DNA from: Candidatus Sacchlamyda saccharinae
Lineage (GTDB): Bacteria; Chlamydiota; Chlamydiia; Chlamydiales; Rhabdochlamydiaceae
NCBI GenBank assembly: GCA_030408505.1
Contig: JAUHQI010000003.1
Span: 38,402-102,401 of the forward strand
Reading direction: 5' to 3'
Length of the DNA: 64,000 bases
Shown piece by piece: positions 34,918 through 44,196 of the stretch (the first letter of the stretch is position 1; every line of letters begins with the position of its first letter). The notes under the pieces are model-generated. The model saw only the letters and a program-made list of their open reading frames with translations, was not told where the DNA came from and ran no database searches. The position numbers were made by a program, and so were the translations under genes.

Positions 34918-35853
34918 CTAGCGGATTTTTCCTACCCAAATTTCAAAGGAATCTAAATGAACATCCTCTTCAAACTCGTCGAGCTCGTACATCCCTAGAT
35001 TCCTCTGCCAGACTTCTTCATTGTAATTCAAGCCAATTTTGCCGATGTTGACCATTCGATTGACTATTGTTGCAGTATAATTGAGGTTGGCTTCCCATAA
35101 ACTAAGTCGTAAAATGCCATCTTGTCCCACTGGATAATTAGGATTTAAGAACCATTCTGCATATGAATCTTGTGTAGGATGATATTTTTCCACTCGATGA
35201 CGGATCCATTTTCTAATTGCATGTTGGTGATCATAATGGCTTTTCCCTCCAGCGTAGAGGAAGCTCCTTTCATATTCATAGTACACATCCTTGATCGCAT
35301 TCCAACAATCAGCATCCATAAGGTAGGCCCAGTAATTGCCGTGTGCATTTCGTACAACTTTATTTAGAAAAAAATCCTTTTCTTCGAAGTTCAATGGAAC
35401 GTTGCTCCAACCAGATACCAGTCCGACATTGCCGATGTCCTTCTTTGCCCAATCCAACAATTCCAGCATTAGTTGAATGTAGTTAGATGATATTTTGTTA
35501 TCATCTTCTAAAATCAGCGCCTTTTCATACTTATGTTTATCAAAAATTTGTCTTCTTGCATCGATTAAATTTTTTCCACAGCCAAAGTTTTTATCTCTCA
35601 GAATGTAGGTTGCAAAAGGAAAATTGTATCTTTTAGCCACTGCAAGATTTTCGTTTTGTTTTGCATCTCTCCCGCCGTCGAAAAAGAAGAAAATGGGGGT
35701 AGTCATAGATTCTGGGTTTCTAGCTAAAGCTTCTAAGGTTTCGTCAAGATAGTCAGGTCGGTTGTACCCTGCAATTGCAATGGCGAGTTTTTTGTCTTCG
35801 CTTGCAAAGGAAAATGAGGCGATAAAGAGGAACAAAAGTAGGGATTTATACAT
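34918..35853 (-). CDS. Secreted GT13/GnT-I-like glycosyltransferase
   Basis: 311 residues. Signal peptide MYKSLLLFLFIASFSFAS. The GT-A fold opens LAIAIAGYNRPDYLDETLEA; the nucleotide-sugar metal motif is ALILEDDNKISSNY (EDD), with GLVSGWSN following, the same order as in the eukaryotic GT13 family (N-acetylglucosaminyltransferase I). Binding of a UDP-sugar with Mn is expected from the family. It is a close paralogue of 36592-37563. Placing such an enzyme outside the cytoplasm matches the luminal position of its eukaryotic relatives. Its stop and the stop of the 34248 gene face each other. Confidence 0.75.
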   Translation of the reverse strand: MYKSLLLFLFIASFSFASEDKKLAIAIAGYNRPDYLDETLEALARNPESMTTPIFFFFDGGRDAKQNENLAVAKRYNFPFATYILRDKNFGCGKNLIDARRQIFDKHKYEKALILEDDNKISSNYIQLMLELLDWAKKDIGNVGLVSGWSNVPLNFEEKDFFLNKVVRNAHGNYWAYLMDADCWNAIKDVYYEYERSFLYAGGKSHYDHQHAIRKWIRHRVEKYHPTQDSYAEWFLNPNYPVGQDGILRLSLWEANLNYTATIVNRMVNIGKIGLNYNEEVWQRNLGMYELDEFEEDVHLDSFEIWVGKIR

Positions 35854-35856
35854 GAT

Positions 35857-36483
35857 CTATTGATCTCCACGAATAAGTATCACTTGATAGCTTTCAGCCA
35901 ATATTTTCCAACCTCTTTCAAGCAGGTACTCAATCACGAGTTTTCCCTTCCCGCCGTATGGAAGATCACAATCGTCAATCATAACTACGCAATCACGGGC
36001 TAAATGTGGGTAAGCCGCTATTATTTCATTCAAATGATGATTTTGGGAGGGCAAGGGGTTGTCTAGTTGGAATCCATAGCTATCCAAATACAGAAAATCT
36101 ATCGAGCCATTAAATGTAGATAAAAACTCAATGGAGTCTTGCTCAACAAGCAGTACGTTATCTGCAGCTTTTCCTAAAGCATTGAAGGAACAAGAAAGAG
36201 CTAATGGGTCGATATCGACAGAATAGACAGTTGCATGGTTTTCGTATGCCCAATCCCCAAAGATAAGAGTTGAGCAGCCATCTCCAGCGCAATTCAAACT
36301 TCCTCCACGTGCAGTACCTGTTTCAACAATTGTGTAGGCATTTTGATTCGTCATTAAGGTAAGCGCCGTCTGGAAAGTAGAGTATCGCTTGTCCGTTTTG
36401 GCGATCCGATTATTTAGCATAGGAAATTCATGCGAAAAAACTGCGGAAAAATTGATCAGTAGTAGAAAAAAAACTGTTTTCAT
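35857..36483 (-). CDS. Secreted class I methyltransferase
   Basis: 208 residues. Signal peptide MKTVFFLLLINFSAVFS. IVETGTARGGSLN (motif I), VYSVDIDPLAL (acidic strand 2), IDFLYLDSYGF and CVVMIDDCDLP define a SAM methyltransferase fold. It ends 3 bp before the GT13-like gene on the same strand, so they share a transcript (4 bp apart). Substrate unknown; coupling to the transferase suggests methylation of the sugar it adds. Confidence 0.75.
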   Translation of the reverse strand: MKTVFFLLLINFSAVFSHEFPMLNNRIAKTDKRYSTFQTALTLMTNQNAYTIVETGTARGGSLNCAGDGCSTLIFGDWAYENHATVYSVDIDPLALSCSFNALGKAADNVLLVEQDSIEFLSTFNGSIDFLYLDSYGFQLDNPLPSQNHHLNEIIAAYPHLARDCVVMIDDCDLPYGGKGKLVIEYLLERGWKILAESYQVILIRGDQ

Positions 36484-36591
36484 TCGAGGCCTCCATTTTT
36501 GTTGAGTGAAGATATCTTAGCATTTGATTTTTGTACAGAATTTATGTACTATTTCCACTACATTTTTTATATAAATTTCGTCGAGGATTTT

Positions 36592-37563
36592 ATGCGAAAC
36601 AGATTTCTTATTTTGATTCTGAGTTTGAGTTTCTTTCAAGCTTTTTTCCCGAAGTGTAATGCTAATGAAGAAAATGACTTTGCTATTGCGATCATAGGCT
36701 ATAATAGGCCTGACTATCTTGAAGAGGTCTTAGAGTCTTTAGCAGCAAATCCAGAGTCTTCGACTACCCCTATTTATTTCTTCTTCGATGGAGGGCCAGA
36801 GTCTAAGCAGAAGGAAAATATAGCACTTGCAAGGAAGTATGCGTTTCCGCTTGCAAAAATCATTTCAAGAACTACGAATTTTGGATGCCCAAAAAACATC
36901 ATTGATGCAAGAAGAGTCCTGTTTGACAAGCTAAAGTATAAAAAAGTCCTAGTTATAGAAGATGACAACGTAATTTCCTCAAACTATATTAGATTTATTT
37001 TAAACTTCTATGAATGGTCACAATTGAATATGAGTGGTGTTGGGGCTGTTTGTGGATGGAATCAACTTCTTCTCAACAAATATGAAAAAAACGAAAATCT
37101 ACAAAACGTAATTCAGAATTCTATGTGGAACTATTGGGGCTATTTAATGAGTTTTGAATGTTGGGAAAAGATTAAAGGCATCTATTATGAGTATGAAGCA
37201 CTGTTTTTGGGGGATGGAGGGCGATCGCACTACATCAATGCTGAAAAGATAAGGAGTTGGTTGCGCAGGAGGGTATTGACACACGCAAACTATGGTGATC
37301 CGTATTCAGAATCATTTTTGATTCCTGGGTTGCCTACCGGTCAAGATGCGGTTATGCGTATTGGTCTGTGGGAGAATGATCTTGATTGTGCATGCAGTTA
37401 CGTAAATCGTTTGATTAACATCGGAAAAGTTGGAATCAACTACAGCGAAGAAGTGTGGGAAAAGAGGTTAAAGGACTTCGTCCTAGACGTTTTCCCAGAG
37501 GATAATGATCTGATTGAGTTCAGAGTTGTCTCTGACCCTACCCGCCCAACTACTTTTCACTAG
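36592..37563 (+). CDS. Secreted GT13/GnT-I-like glycosyltransferase, paralogue
   Basis: About 323 residues from ATG 36592, chosen because GAGG lies 5 bp upstream and the residues after it form a signal peptide (MRNRFLILILSLSFFQAFF, cleavage near CNA). The catalytic domain mirrors 34918-35853: FAIAIIGYNRPDYLEEVLES, FFFDGG, NFGCPKN, IEDDNVISSNY. The C-terminal halves also align (YVNRLINIGKVGINYSEEVW vs the corresponding NRMVNIGKIGLNYNEEVW). The two copies are divergent by strand and separated by one methyltransferase. Its stop codon overlaps that of the methyltransferase pseudogene on the other strand. Confidence 0.75.
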   Translation: MRNRFLILILSLSFFQAFFPKCNANEENDFAIAIIGYNRPDYLEEVLESLAANPESSTTPIYFFFDGGPESKQKENIALARKYAFPLAKIISRTTNFGCPKNIIDARRVLFDKLKYKKVLVIEDDNVISSNYIRFILNFYEWSQLNMSGVGAVCGWNQLLLNKYEKNENLQNVIQNSMWNYWGYLMSFECWEKIKGIYYEYEALFLGDGGRSHYINAEKIRSWLRRRVLTHANYGDPYSESFLIPGLPTGQDAVMRIGLWENDLDCACSYVNRLINIGKVGINYSEEVWEKRLKDFVLDVFPEDNDLIEFRVVSDPTRPTTFH

Positions 37564-37935
37564 TCGATCCATTTAGAAGGAATTGCGACAAACTTAGCTC
37601 GAGACTTCTTGGGGTCATTGGAATTGATATAGAAGCACTTGTAGGAAGAGAAGGTTGTTGATAAGGCATCTTATATATATTCGTAGGAGCATTCGTGTTC
37701 ATCATATGAATCAAAGGGGCTATCGGGCCTTCCAGGTACTTTGAAGTCATCAATCACTACCCAATTCCGCGGTTGAAGGGGTTATACTTCGTTTTAAAGT
37801 CTTCCCAATCATGAGTTTAGTCAAAGGAGATATCCTTGAGATCTATATTCGAGGGCTCTATTATTGCACATTTGGTTGAGTTAGTCGTGGCAGTAGAAAA
37901 AATCGATAAAATAGGGAGAGAGCAATGTTCTTTAG
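37560..37935 (-). pseudogene. Decayed methyltransferase gene with remnant signal peptide
   Basis: Read on the minus strand, WVVIDDFKVPGRPD and FDSYDEHECSYEYI, then an in-frame TAA, then FSSYKCFYINSNDPKKSRAK...WID-stop can be read in one frame, with THDWEDFKTKYNPFNRG in the previous frame and a hydrophobic leader further upstream. The VIDDFKVP...YD.Y segment is typical of class I methyltransferases in glycan clusters. At least two frameshifts and two stops break it. It lies just downstream of the 37952 gene, on the same strand. Confidence 0.75.
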
Positions 37936-37951
37936 CAATTTGGAAAGTCCC

Positions 37952-39829
37952 TTAATTTATGTGTAAAACTACTTTCGTGTTTCCATGAGCGTTGTATTCG
38001 AGGATTTTTTGGCCAAAGAGGTTGAATGGAGGCTTGGTTAAATCAAGTGGCCTTAAGCCCCCGGAATCAATGTTTTCATTCATCTTGAAGGGGTTAGTCT
38101 GATTTGTATCATTCGTGATTAGGCAATGTTTGAATTTATGAAATTGCTTTGTGATTTTTAGGACATCTTCATTAGATAAATGTTGCAAGACATCTTTACA
38201 AATCAGTAGGTCTCCTTCTGGCAGCTCGAAATCTGCCCCATCTGCGTGAACAAAATGGATATGGTTGTTAGAGTATTTCTTTTGGTTTTCGTTGATCAGG
38301 AATTTCACTACATCTACCCCAGTATAATCTAACCCATTCCAATTGACATGCTTGGAGAAAGTCCAGTCTCCGCATCCCAAGTCAACAATGGAATGGATTT
38401 GATTCTCTGCAATGAATTTTTCAAGACAATTAATGTAGGGTTTTGCGTTTTCAAGCGTGGAGCCTAATCCTGAGAACCCTTTCCCTTTTTCATTCTTACC
38501 CCATTCTGCTGATTCGTAAATATTGGTGAAAACAGATTCATTGGTTGAGAAGGTTACGTTTTTTCCAAACGCTTTCTTGTATTTTTCAAATAGAGGCTTC
38601 GAGTTAGTAGTGATAGAATTTTCAGCAACTACATTCTCTTTTCCAAGATGTACTGCTTTTGGGGATAATAAAGATCTGTAGAGGTCTTTTAAATTTTTGT
38701 ATTGGTATTGAGAAGCCCATTGCCTTGCTTGGCTTCCTTTCTCTAAATACTGAGAATATTCATCCTTCACTTCTTTTAGAGCCGCTGCAAGTTCATCGAT
38801 ATGGCAATCATAGTTGAACCCATAATAATCACCCCATGGATTCAGCGCAGGCTTCAAGGTAGTACTCTCGACAACCTTTACTAATCCAGATTCACAAACA
38901 GGGATTTGCCCTGTGTTGTTAGTCGCGATGACAGGGACTCCAAGGGACATAGCTTCTCTAGGCTGTATGGAAAAACCTTCTCCTTTTGACGGGCTTACAT
39001 AGCAGTCGATCTCTTTAAAAGTATTGAGGTAATCTAGCTTTTTTAAAGGCATTTGAGTGAATTTTATATTTTCACAATTTAGTAACGTGATGACTTTTGT
39101 GATCTCATTTCGAACTTCTTTTTCACAGTACCTTGCATTGATTCGCAGTTCCACGTCAGGGTCATCTCCAAAAGCCTTTACGAAAGCTCTGATGAGCATA
39201 ACGTGATTTTTTCTATCGGATCCAGCTGATAAATTGCCAAAAACAAATTTTTCCCCTGCTTCTTTTTTTAATGGGGCTCTTAGGAAATGGTTTAGGTCTA
39301 GACCCAATGGAATTTCAAAAATTGGAATTTGAACACCCGAATTTTGATATACTTCGATTAGAAAGGATGATGGGACCACTACCGCATCGAACTTGCGGTT
39401 TAAAATATCCACCCATTCCTCCGGAATTTTGGTAGCTTCGTACATCGAATAGGCAATTTTAATAGTGTCTTTTGGGCAGCCTTTTAGCTTATGTATGGCT
39501 GATCCATCCCATGGGCCCCAGAGGATGTCTTCAAAAATTAAGACTTTTCCCCATCGTTTATTATCATCACAAATGAATTTTTTTATTTTTTTTGGAGGTG
39601 TGACCTTCTTTATTTTTCTGGTGAGTTTGAAATTTGTTTTCAGCTCTTTTTTAAATGCTTGGATTAACTCAGGACCCTGTCTTCCTAAGCCGTCAGCCAT
39701 ATTGATGTATCCCATCACGGTCAAATCTGGAGAAGAAGAACGCATTTTTATCGAAGAAATGCCAGCTAGGGCTCCTATAAGAATAAGACCTAAAGCAATC
39801 AATGTAGATTTACGCGACATTTTTTTCAT
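37952..39829 (-). CDS. Membrane-anchored fusion of GT4-type glycosyltransferase and SAM methyltransferase
   Basis: About 625 residues from MKKMSRK (GAGG upstream). Residues 6-27 form an uncleaved membrane anchor (TLIALGLILIGALAGIS). Residues about 35-385 are a GT-B glycosyltransferase: VVVPSSFLIEVYQNSG, FGNLSAGSDRKNH, and the GT4 donor motif SPSKGEGFSIQPREAMSLGVPVIAT. Residues about 410-625 are a methyltransferase: HSIVDLGCGDWTFSKHV, YTGVDVV, FELPEGDLLICKDVLQHL. A single chain therefore could add a sugar and methylate it, with the active sites on the periplasmic side if the anchor has the usual orientation. Fusion and topology are seen or inferred respectively; the substrate is unknown. Confidence 0.8.
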   Translation of the reverse strand: MKKMSRKSTLIALGLILIGALAGISSIKMRSSSPDLTVMGYINMADGLGRQGPELIQAFKKELKTNFKLTRKIKKVTPPKKIKKFICDDNKRWGKVLIFEDILWGPWDGSAIHKLKGCPKDTIKIAYSMYEATKIPEEWVDILNRKFDAVVVPSSFLIEVYQNSGVQIPIFEIPLGLDLNHFLRAPLKKEAGEKFVFGNLSAGSDRKNHVMLIRAFVKAFGDDPDVELRINARYCEKEVRNEITKVITLLNCENIKFTQMPLKKLDYLNTFKEIDCYVSPSKGEGFSIQPREAMSLGVPVIATNNTGQIPVCESGLVKVVESTTLKPALNPWGDYYGFNYDCHIDELAAALKEVKDEYSQYLEKGSQARQWASQYQYKNLKDLYRSLLSPKAVHLGKENVVAENSITTNSKPLFEKYKKAFGKNVTFSTNESVFTNIYESAEWGKNEKGKGFSGLGSTLENAKPYINCLEKFIAENQIHSIVDLGCGDWTFSKHVNWNGLDYTGVDVVKFLINENQKKYSNNHIHFVHADGADFELPEGDLLICKDVLQHLSNEDVLKITKQFHKFKHCLITNDTNQTNPFKMNENIDSGGLRPLDLTKPPFNLFGQKILEYNAHGNTKVVLHIN

Positions 39830-39894
39830 TTCGAACCTCAAAATTTTCGGACAGGTTGGTGAGTGTAAAAATCATACAAAAGAAGGGCGCGAAC

Positions 39895-40935
39895 TTAATC
39901 TCTCTCTACTGTTTCGTATTTTACGTCTGTATACACTAGACATCTCCCAATCCACTCGTACTTTTTAGGGAAGATAACTAATTCATGATTTCCAAGCACG
40001 TGAGAAAAAATAGAATAGCTAGATGAAGGTCTGACAAGAATGTCAAATTGCATCATCGATAACAAATCTTCTAAAACGTTAGCATCGTGTCGATTTCCAC
40101 AATGGCGAGCATTGAAAATAATCTGTTGGCTAGTAGGAGAAATTTTCGTTTGCAATCTCTCGATTAACCCTGCTGGGTCGGGATCATCAGTGAATATGTG
40201 TATATAGAAATCCTCATTCGGGTAAAGCTCTAAAATCTTGTTGATCTGATCGAGGTAATATTGTTCAGGTGGAGCTTTTAGCGGTCTTGCATGGTCAAGA
40301 TACTTGTCAGCTATCTCGGAATAGTCGTATGTCTTAGCTCTCTCCGCCTCGAGAATATCTTCATCGAAATAGGGCAAAGACCATAAAGGGAGATCATACC
40401 CACCACCATTTCGGACATGCAGAGCAATTGACTTCATCTTTTCTGGAATTTGAACGATATCAATGGGTGTCACAGGCGAGAGGAGGCGGCGCATTTTTTT
40501 GATGAATGGTTTGTTGTTGCGCATTTCTTCCAATTCGTGGAGATCATAAAAATTATTTCCGTTTAATTTAGTATTGAATTTCACCTGATAGATGACAGGT
40601 TGTCTAGTGTCGATGGTGCCTAGTTTTTCTAGATCAATTATCGTCTGTATTTTCACAGAAGGGTGCGATTTCTTATATTGCTCGAGAGAAGGATGAGCTG
40701 AGCCAGCAAAAATCTGATCGTCATAATCAAAAGGTTCGTGTAGATAGGGGAGGTTATATTTTTCTGCGGCCCACTGAGCCTTAATGTAGGTAAGAAGCTG
40801 GTTGCCAAATCGCGCATTAACATTTGTTTGGACCCCGATCGTTCCTGTAAAATGGGGGGAGCTTGTTAGATATGACTGTGAAGCTTGGCAGATAATAGTG
40901 AGAGATAGAAGCAGCCCTAGAGCGAATCGTTTCAT
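39895..40935 (-). CDS. Secreted fucosyltransferase-like protein
   Basis: 346 residues. Signal peptide MKRFALGLLLSLTIICQAS. NARFGNQLLTYIKAQWAAEK near residue 40 resembles the GT11/O-FucT entry (GN-QL), SIALHVRNGGGYD is the HxR donor-phosphate motif, and LVRPSSSYSIFSHVLGNHELV is the conserved serine-rich C-terminal motif of GDP-fucose-type transferases. It likely transfers fucose or a related deoxysugar from a GDP-sugar. The start overlaps the end of the dehydrogenase gene by 4 bp (ATGA), so the two are cotranscribed. Confidence 0.72.
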   Translation of the reverse strand: MKRFALGLLLSLTIICQASQSYLTSSPHFTGTIGVQTNVNARFGNQLLTYIKAQWAAEKYNLPYLHEPFDYDDQIFAGSAHPSLEQYKKSHPSVKIQTIIDLEKLGTIDTRQPVIYQVKFNTKLNGNNFYDLHELEEMRNNKPFIKKMRRLLSPVTPIDIVQIPEKMKSIALHVRNGGGYDLPLWSLPYFDEDILEAERAKTYDYSEIADKYLDHARPLKAPPEQYYLDQINKILELYPNEDFYIHIFTDDPDPAGLIERLQTKISPTSQQIIFNARHCGNRHDANVLEDLLSMMQFDILVRPSSSYSIFSHVLGNHELVIFPKKYEWIGRCLVYTDVKYETVERD

Positions 40936-42341
40936 TTCGAGTCCTTTGTGTTTCTTTGAGAGATTTTTTTAAGTATCGCGGGTGTCGAACAGTGGCCGAT
41001 ATTCCTTAGATTGAAACCCAAGCCTGTAAGATTGTTCACGGAGAGGGTGTTGCGAGCATCGACGATATTTGGATGGTTCATTAACTGATGTATCTTTACC
41101 CAGTTTAGTCTGCCGAACTCTTCCCACTCAGTAAGGACCAGGATAGCGTCTGCTTTTTTTGCTGTTTCATAGGTCGAATAACAATATGTGACTTGAGGGA
41201 AGAGTTTTTTTGTATTGAGCATTGCCTCAGGATCATATGCTTGTATTTTTGCACCCATTGCGAGAAGTTGCTCCATGACTTTTAGAGCGGGGGAGTCGCG
41301 AACATCATCTGTGTTAGCTTTGAATGCAAGTCCTAGGATGCCAATCGTTTTTCCCTTGAGTGGACTTTGAAGGGTGTTTTTTAGCTTTTCTATGACAACT
41401 TTTGGCTGGTCATGATTGGCTTTTGCTGCAGCGGAAATCACCCTTAGTTCTACACCCAAGTCTTGCGCATTATTCAATATAGCTTGAATATCTTTAGGAA
41501 AGCATGAGCCCCCATATCCTGGGCCGGGATTGAGGCATTTTCTCCCTATGCGGCTGTCTGAACCAATCCCCTGGGCTACTTCAAAAATATCTGCGCCCGT
41601 TTGATCGCATAAGTTGGCTATTTCGTTAATAAATGAGATCTTGACAGCAAGGAATGAATTGGCAACGAGTTTGATAGCCTCGGCCGACTCGATCTTAGTA
41701 AATTGAAAGGGAACATTTTGTTGTTGAAGAGGTTGTAATATTTCTAATACCTGATTTTGGATTTCATCAGATTCTGCTCCAATAACGACTCTGTCAGGAT
41801 GCAAAAAATCCTGCACTGCTGACCCTTCTCGGAGGAACTCTGGCAGGTAAGCAATGGAAAAAGGTGTATCTTTTTTATTGTGTTTCCCAATCTCGGACTT
41901 AACTTTCTTAATGGTACCTAAAGGAACAGTGCTTTTAATATAAATTGTTTTAGGGGAGTTTAAGTTTTCTCCTATGCTCTTTGCTGCAGAGTATAAAGCT
42001 GTGAGGTCTGCTTCTCCTGTCTGCGCCATAGGTGTTCCAACACAGATAAGAATAACGTCATTTTTTTGGATAGCTTCAGCAACATTGCTAGAAAACTTGA
42101 TTTGGGTGTTCTTTTGTACAAGCTCTTTTAAACCGGGCTCATAGATAGGTATTTCTCCATTGTTAAGCATACGAATTTTGTTTGCATCAATATCACAGCA
42201 AATAACATCGTTTCCAAATTCTGCAAGACACGCTCCGCTAACAAGGCCGACATATCCTGTGCCAATGACTGTGATTTTATGCTCACAGTGTAGGCTAAAA
42301 GGAGCAATAAGAAGGAGAAGGAAGTGGAGAAGCGATTTCAT
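40932..42341 (-). CDS. UDP-glucose/GDP-mannose 6-dehydrogenase with signal peptide
   Basis: 469 residues. After a leader MKSLLHFLLLLIAPFSLHC, the Rossmann NAD motif ITVIGTGYVGLVSGACLAEFG starts at residue 23. The catalytic cysteine is in PGYGGSCFPKDIQAI, the domain-swap helix in ESAEAIKLVANSF, and the UDP-binding C-terminal domain has GLAFKANTDDVRDSPALKV. It oxidises a UDP-sugar to a UDP-uronic acid with two NAD. The family is soluble and cytoplasmic, so a leader is unexpected. The initiation region has AACGAGG upstream, and no other start lies between the leader and the Rossmann fold. Probably UDP-glucose 6-dehydrogenase by the size class. Confidence 0.88.
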   Translation of the reverse strand: MKSLLHFLLLLIAPFSLHCEHKITVIGTGYVGLVSGACLAEFGNDVICCDIDANKIRMLNNGEIPIYEPGLKELVQKNTQIKFSSNVAEAIQKNDVILICVGTPMAQTGEADLTALYSAAKSIGENLNSPKTIYIKSTVPLGTIKKVKSEIGKHNKKDTPFSIAYLPEFLREGSAVQDFLHPDRVVIGAESDEIQNQVLEILQPLQQQNVPFQFTKIESAEAIKLVANSFLAVKISFINEIANLCDQTGADIFEVAQGIGSDSRIGRKCLNPGPGYGGSCFPKDIQAILNNAQDLGVELRVISAAAKANHDQPKVVIEKLKNTLQSPLKGKTIGILGLAFKANTDDVRDSPALKVMEQLLAMGAKIQAYDPEAMLNTKKLFPQVTYCYSTYETAKKADAILVLTEWEEFGRLNWVKIHQLMNHPNIVDARNTLSVNNLTGLGFNLRNIGHCSTPAILKKISQRNTKDSK

Positions 42342-42502
42342 GTAGTCTAAACCTCGTTAAAAACACATCAGCCTAACTTGAGAAAGAGTATTTTTTCAAT
42401 GAATTTGGTTCCAGTAAGTAATAGGCAAAAGAAAGTTGACAAAATTTTAATGTGGAGACATCATTCTTATCTTTCAAAGATAATCTTTGCGGGGGGAGTA
42501 CT

Positions 42503-44119
42503 ATGGCGTTTATACCAAGTTTGCAGAGTGGGAGTGAATTTAGACTCAGTGATCCGGGTGAGACTGAAGTTAATTTTCCTAAATGTGCCAGGGTAGATGA
42601 TGATACGATAGCTGGAGTTTGGCAAAGTAAAGTCAATGCATCTAATGTGGATGTTAGGTTTCGTACATGCGATCAAAACGGGGTTTTGGGACCCCGAATG
42701 AGCATCGACCCCGATCCAGCAGCCAAAAACAACCCATTAATAGTTGAAACTGGTGATGTTCTCCAAACATGCTATAGCAAAAGGGCTCCTGGAAGCTTAT
42801 TTAATGTCTTTGTACGTAGAATGCCAAAAGTGGGGATGCCACTTGAGCCAGTCTATCAAGCAAGTACAGATGGAAGTGTCGATCATTCAGGTTGTAGAAT
42901 TTTACCCTTTAGCCAAAATAGTTCTCTAGTTATTTGGTATAAACATGGAACTATACAACAAGTTGGTGGAACGTTTTTAAATAACGGAATTCCAAATGGC
43001 TCCGAGTTAATCTTCAGTGGAAATCCAACATTGAACTATAATTTTGCCTCCGGCGCACGGATATCGGATACTCTATTCGGGATTGTAATGGCGCAGTATA
43101 TCGCCCCTACTTGGAGTCTCGTTTACAATACATTTCGGATCGATAATGGCGCCGCAACTGGGCCAGAAATCTCTGTGGCTTCAAATCCCTCCATTAGTTA
43201 TGTAAATCCCACTCTTGCCGGAAAAAATAGTTCTGCTACTCTCGTTTACAATGCCATCCATTCTAGTCCCCGATTTTACGAGGTGGAACGCCGAGAAATT
43301 ACGGGAAGAACTGTTGGCCCGGCAGAGCAACTCAATACAATGTCCACAGAAATTAATCAGAGGTTTCCGGCCGCCGCTGTAGGAAGGGATGGAGAAGAGT
43401 TGACTTTGTGGGAAAATGCATTGACAAGTGGAGGCTTTGATGTCGATGGAATTTTTACTCATAGTAATGGTACGAGAGAAAGCCAGGAATTTAGAGCGTC
43501 ACTTACAAACTTTACGTCAAATAGGCGCCCAGCAGTAACGAATTTAGATGTGAACAAGTTTGGTGGTTTTTGGGTAGGATCTGGAAATCAATCTGGAGTA
43601 TTTGCTCGGTTTTTTGATTTGATTGCACCAGGAACACCAACGACTGGGACAACGGCAACGACGGCGTTGACTACATCGGGTGTTGCTACGACAGCTCTTG
43701 CATCGACGGTTGGTGGGGCTAGCAGTTCAACTACCGGAGGCATCTCTTCAGGAACTACTGTAGCATCGGTATTGTCGACTGCTGCTGGCAATGTTGTAAG
43801 TTCTGGATCTTCAGGTTCTGCAGATTCCAGTGGAGTCGTTGTCGCTGCTGTTGTAGCTGTTGTAGCTCTCTGTTGCATTGCGAGTGGGGTATGTGTTCTC
43901 TATCGTAAAAGGAGGAGTGAGCCACCTTTGAATATCTCTCCGCCGCGGCCAGCAGACGTGCCTGGATCAGCTGAGGGTTCTGTAGCAGATGATGATGTTG
44001 TCGTTTATGATTCCGTTGCGGCTGCTGTAGATGGTGATTCTAGCTCTAGTGCAAGCAGCAGCAGCGATGATGCTGATGTAGAGTATGGCGACCTTTCTCA
44101 ATTTCAAATGCAGGGATAA
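42503..44119 (+). CDS. Surface/receptor-like protein: propeller-type repeats, Ser/Thr stalk, membrane helix, basic-acidic tail
   Basis: About 538 residues from ATG 42503 (GGGGGGAG at ideal spacing; the frame is open upstream without support). The first ~370 residues form weak ~60-residue repeats with VW.S..., FRT.D.NG.LGP and LWENAL..GGFDVDGIF patterns, related in plan to 609-2237. Then come a Thr/Ser/Gly-rich stalk (about 375-450), a membrane helix (VVVAAVVAVVALCCIASGVCVLY), a stop-transfer KRRR, and a ~70-residue acidic, Ser-rich tail. This is the plan of a type I membrane receptor, but there is no N-terminal signal peptide. It may be a translocated effector that inserts in a host or inclusion membrane. 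Confidence 0.65.
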   Translation: MAFIPSLQSGSEFRLSDPGETEVNFPKCARVDDDTIAGVWQSKVNASNVDVRFRTCDQNGVLGPRMSIDPDPAAKNNPLIVETGDVLQTCYSKRAPGSLFNVFVRRMPKVGMPLEPVYQASTDGSVDHSGCRILPFSQNSSLVIWYKHGTIQQVGGTFLNNGIPNGSELIFSGNPTLNYNFASGARISDTLFGIVMAQYIAPTWSLVYNTFRIDNGAATGPEISVASNPSISYVNPTLAGKNSSATLVYNAIHSSPRFYEVERREITGRTVGPAEQLNTMSTEINQRFPAAAVGRDGEELTLWENALTSGGFDVDGIFTHSNGTRESQEFRASLTNFTSNRRPAVTNLDVNKFGGFWVGSGNQSGVFARFFDLIAPGTPTTGTTATTALTTSGVATTALASTVGGASSSTTGGISSGTTVASVLSTAAGNVVSSGSSGSADSSGVVVAAVVAVVALCCIASGVCVLYRKRRSEPPLNISPPRPADVPGSAEGSVADDDVVVYDSVAAAVDGDSSSSASSSSDDADVEYGDLSQFQMQG

Positions 44120-44142
44120 GCAGTCCCGTGAGGGGCTGGGGC

Positions 44143-44196
44143 TTAGGCTTGTGGGCCGCTGGTGGCGTCGCGCATCAGATGGATGATGCTGCGGCC
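44143..44196 (-). pseudogene. Remnant of the 3' end of the 48626-49012 membrane protein gene
   Basis: On the minus strand it reads GRSIIHLMRDATSGPQA-stop, against GRSIIHLMRDAMGGPPA-stop at the end of the intact gene. Homology stops abruptly at 44196. It is in direct orientation, 4.4 kb from the intact 3' end, and everything between is accessory. Confidence 0.85.
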
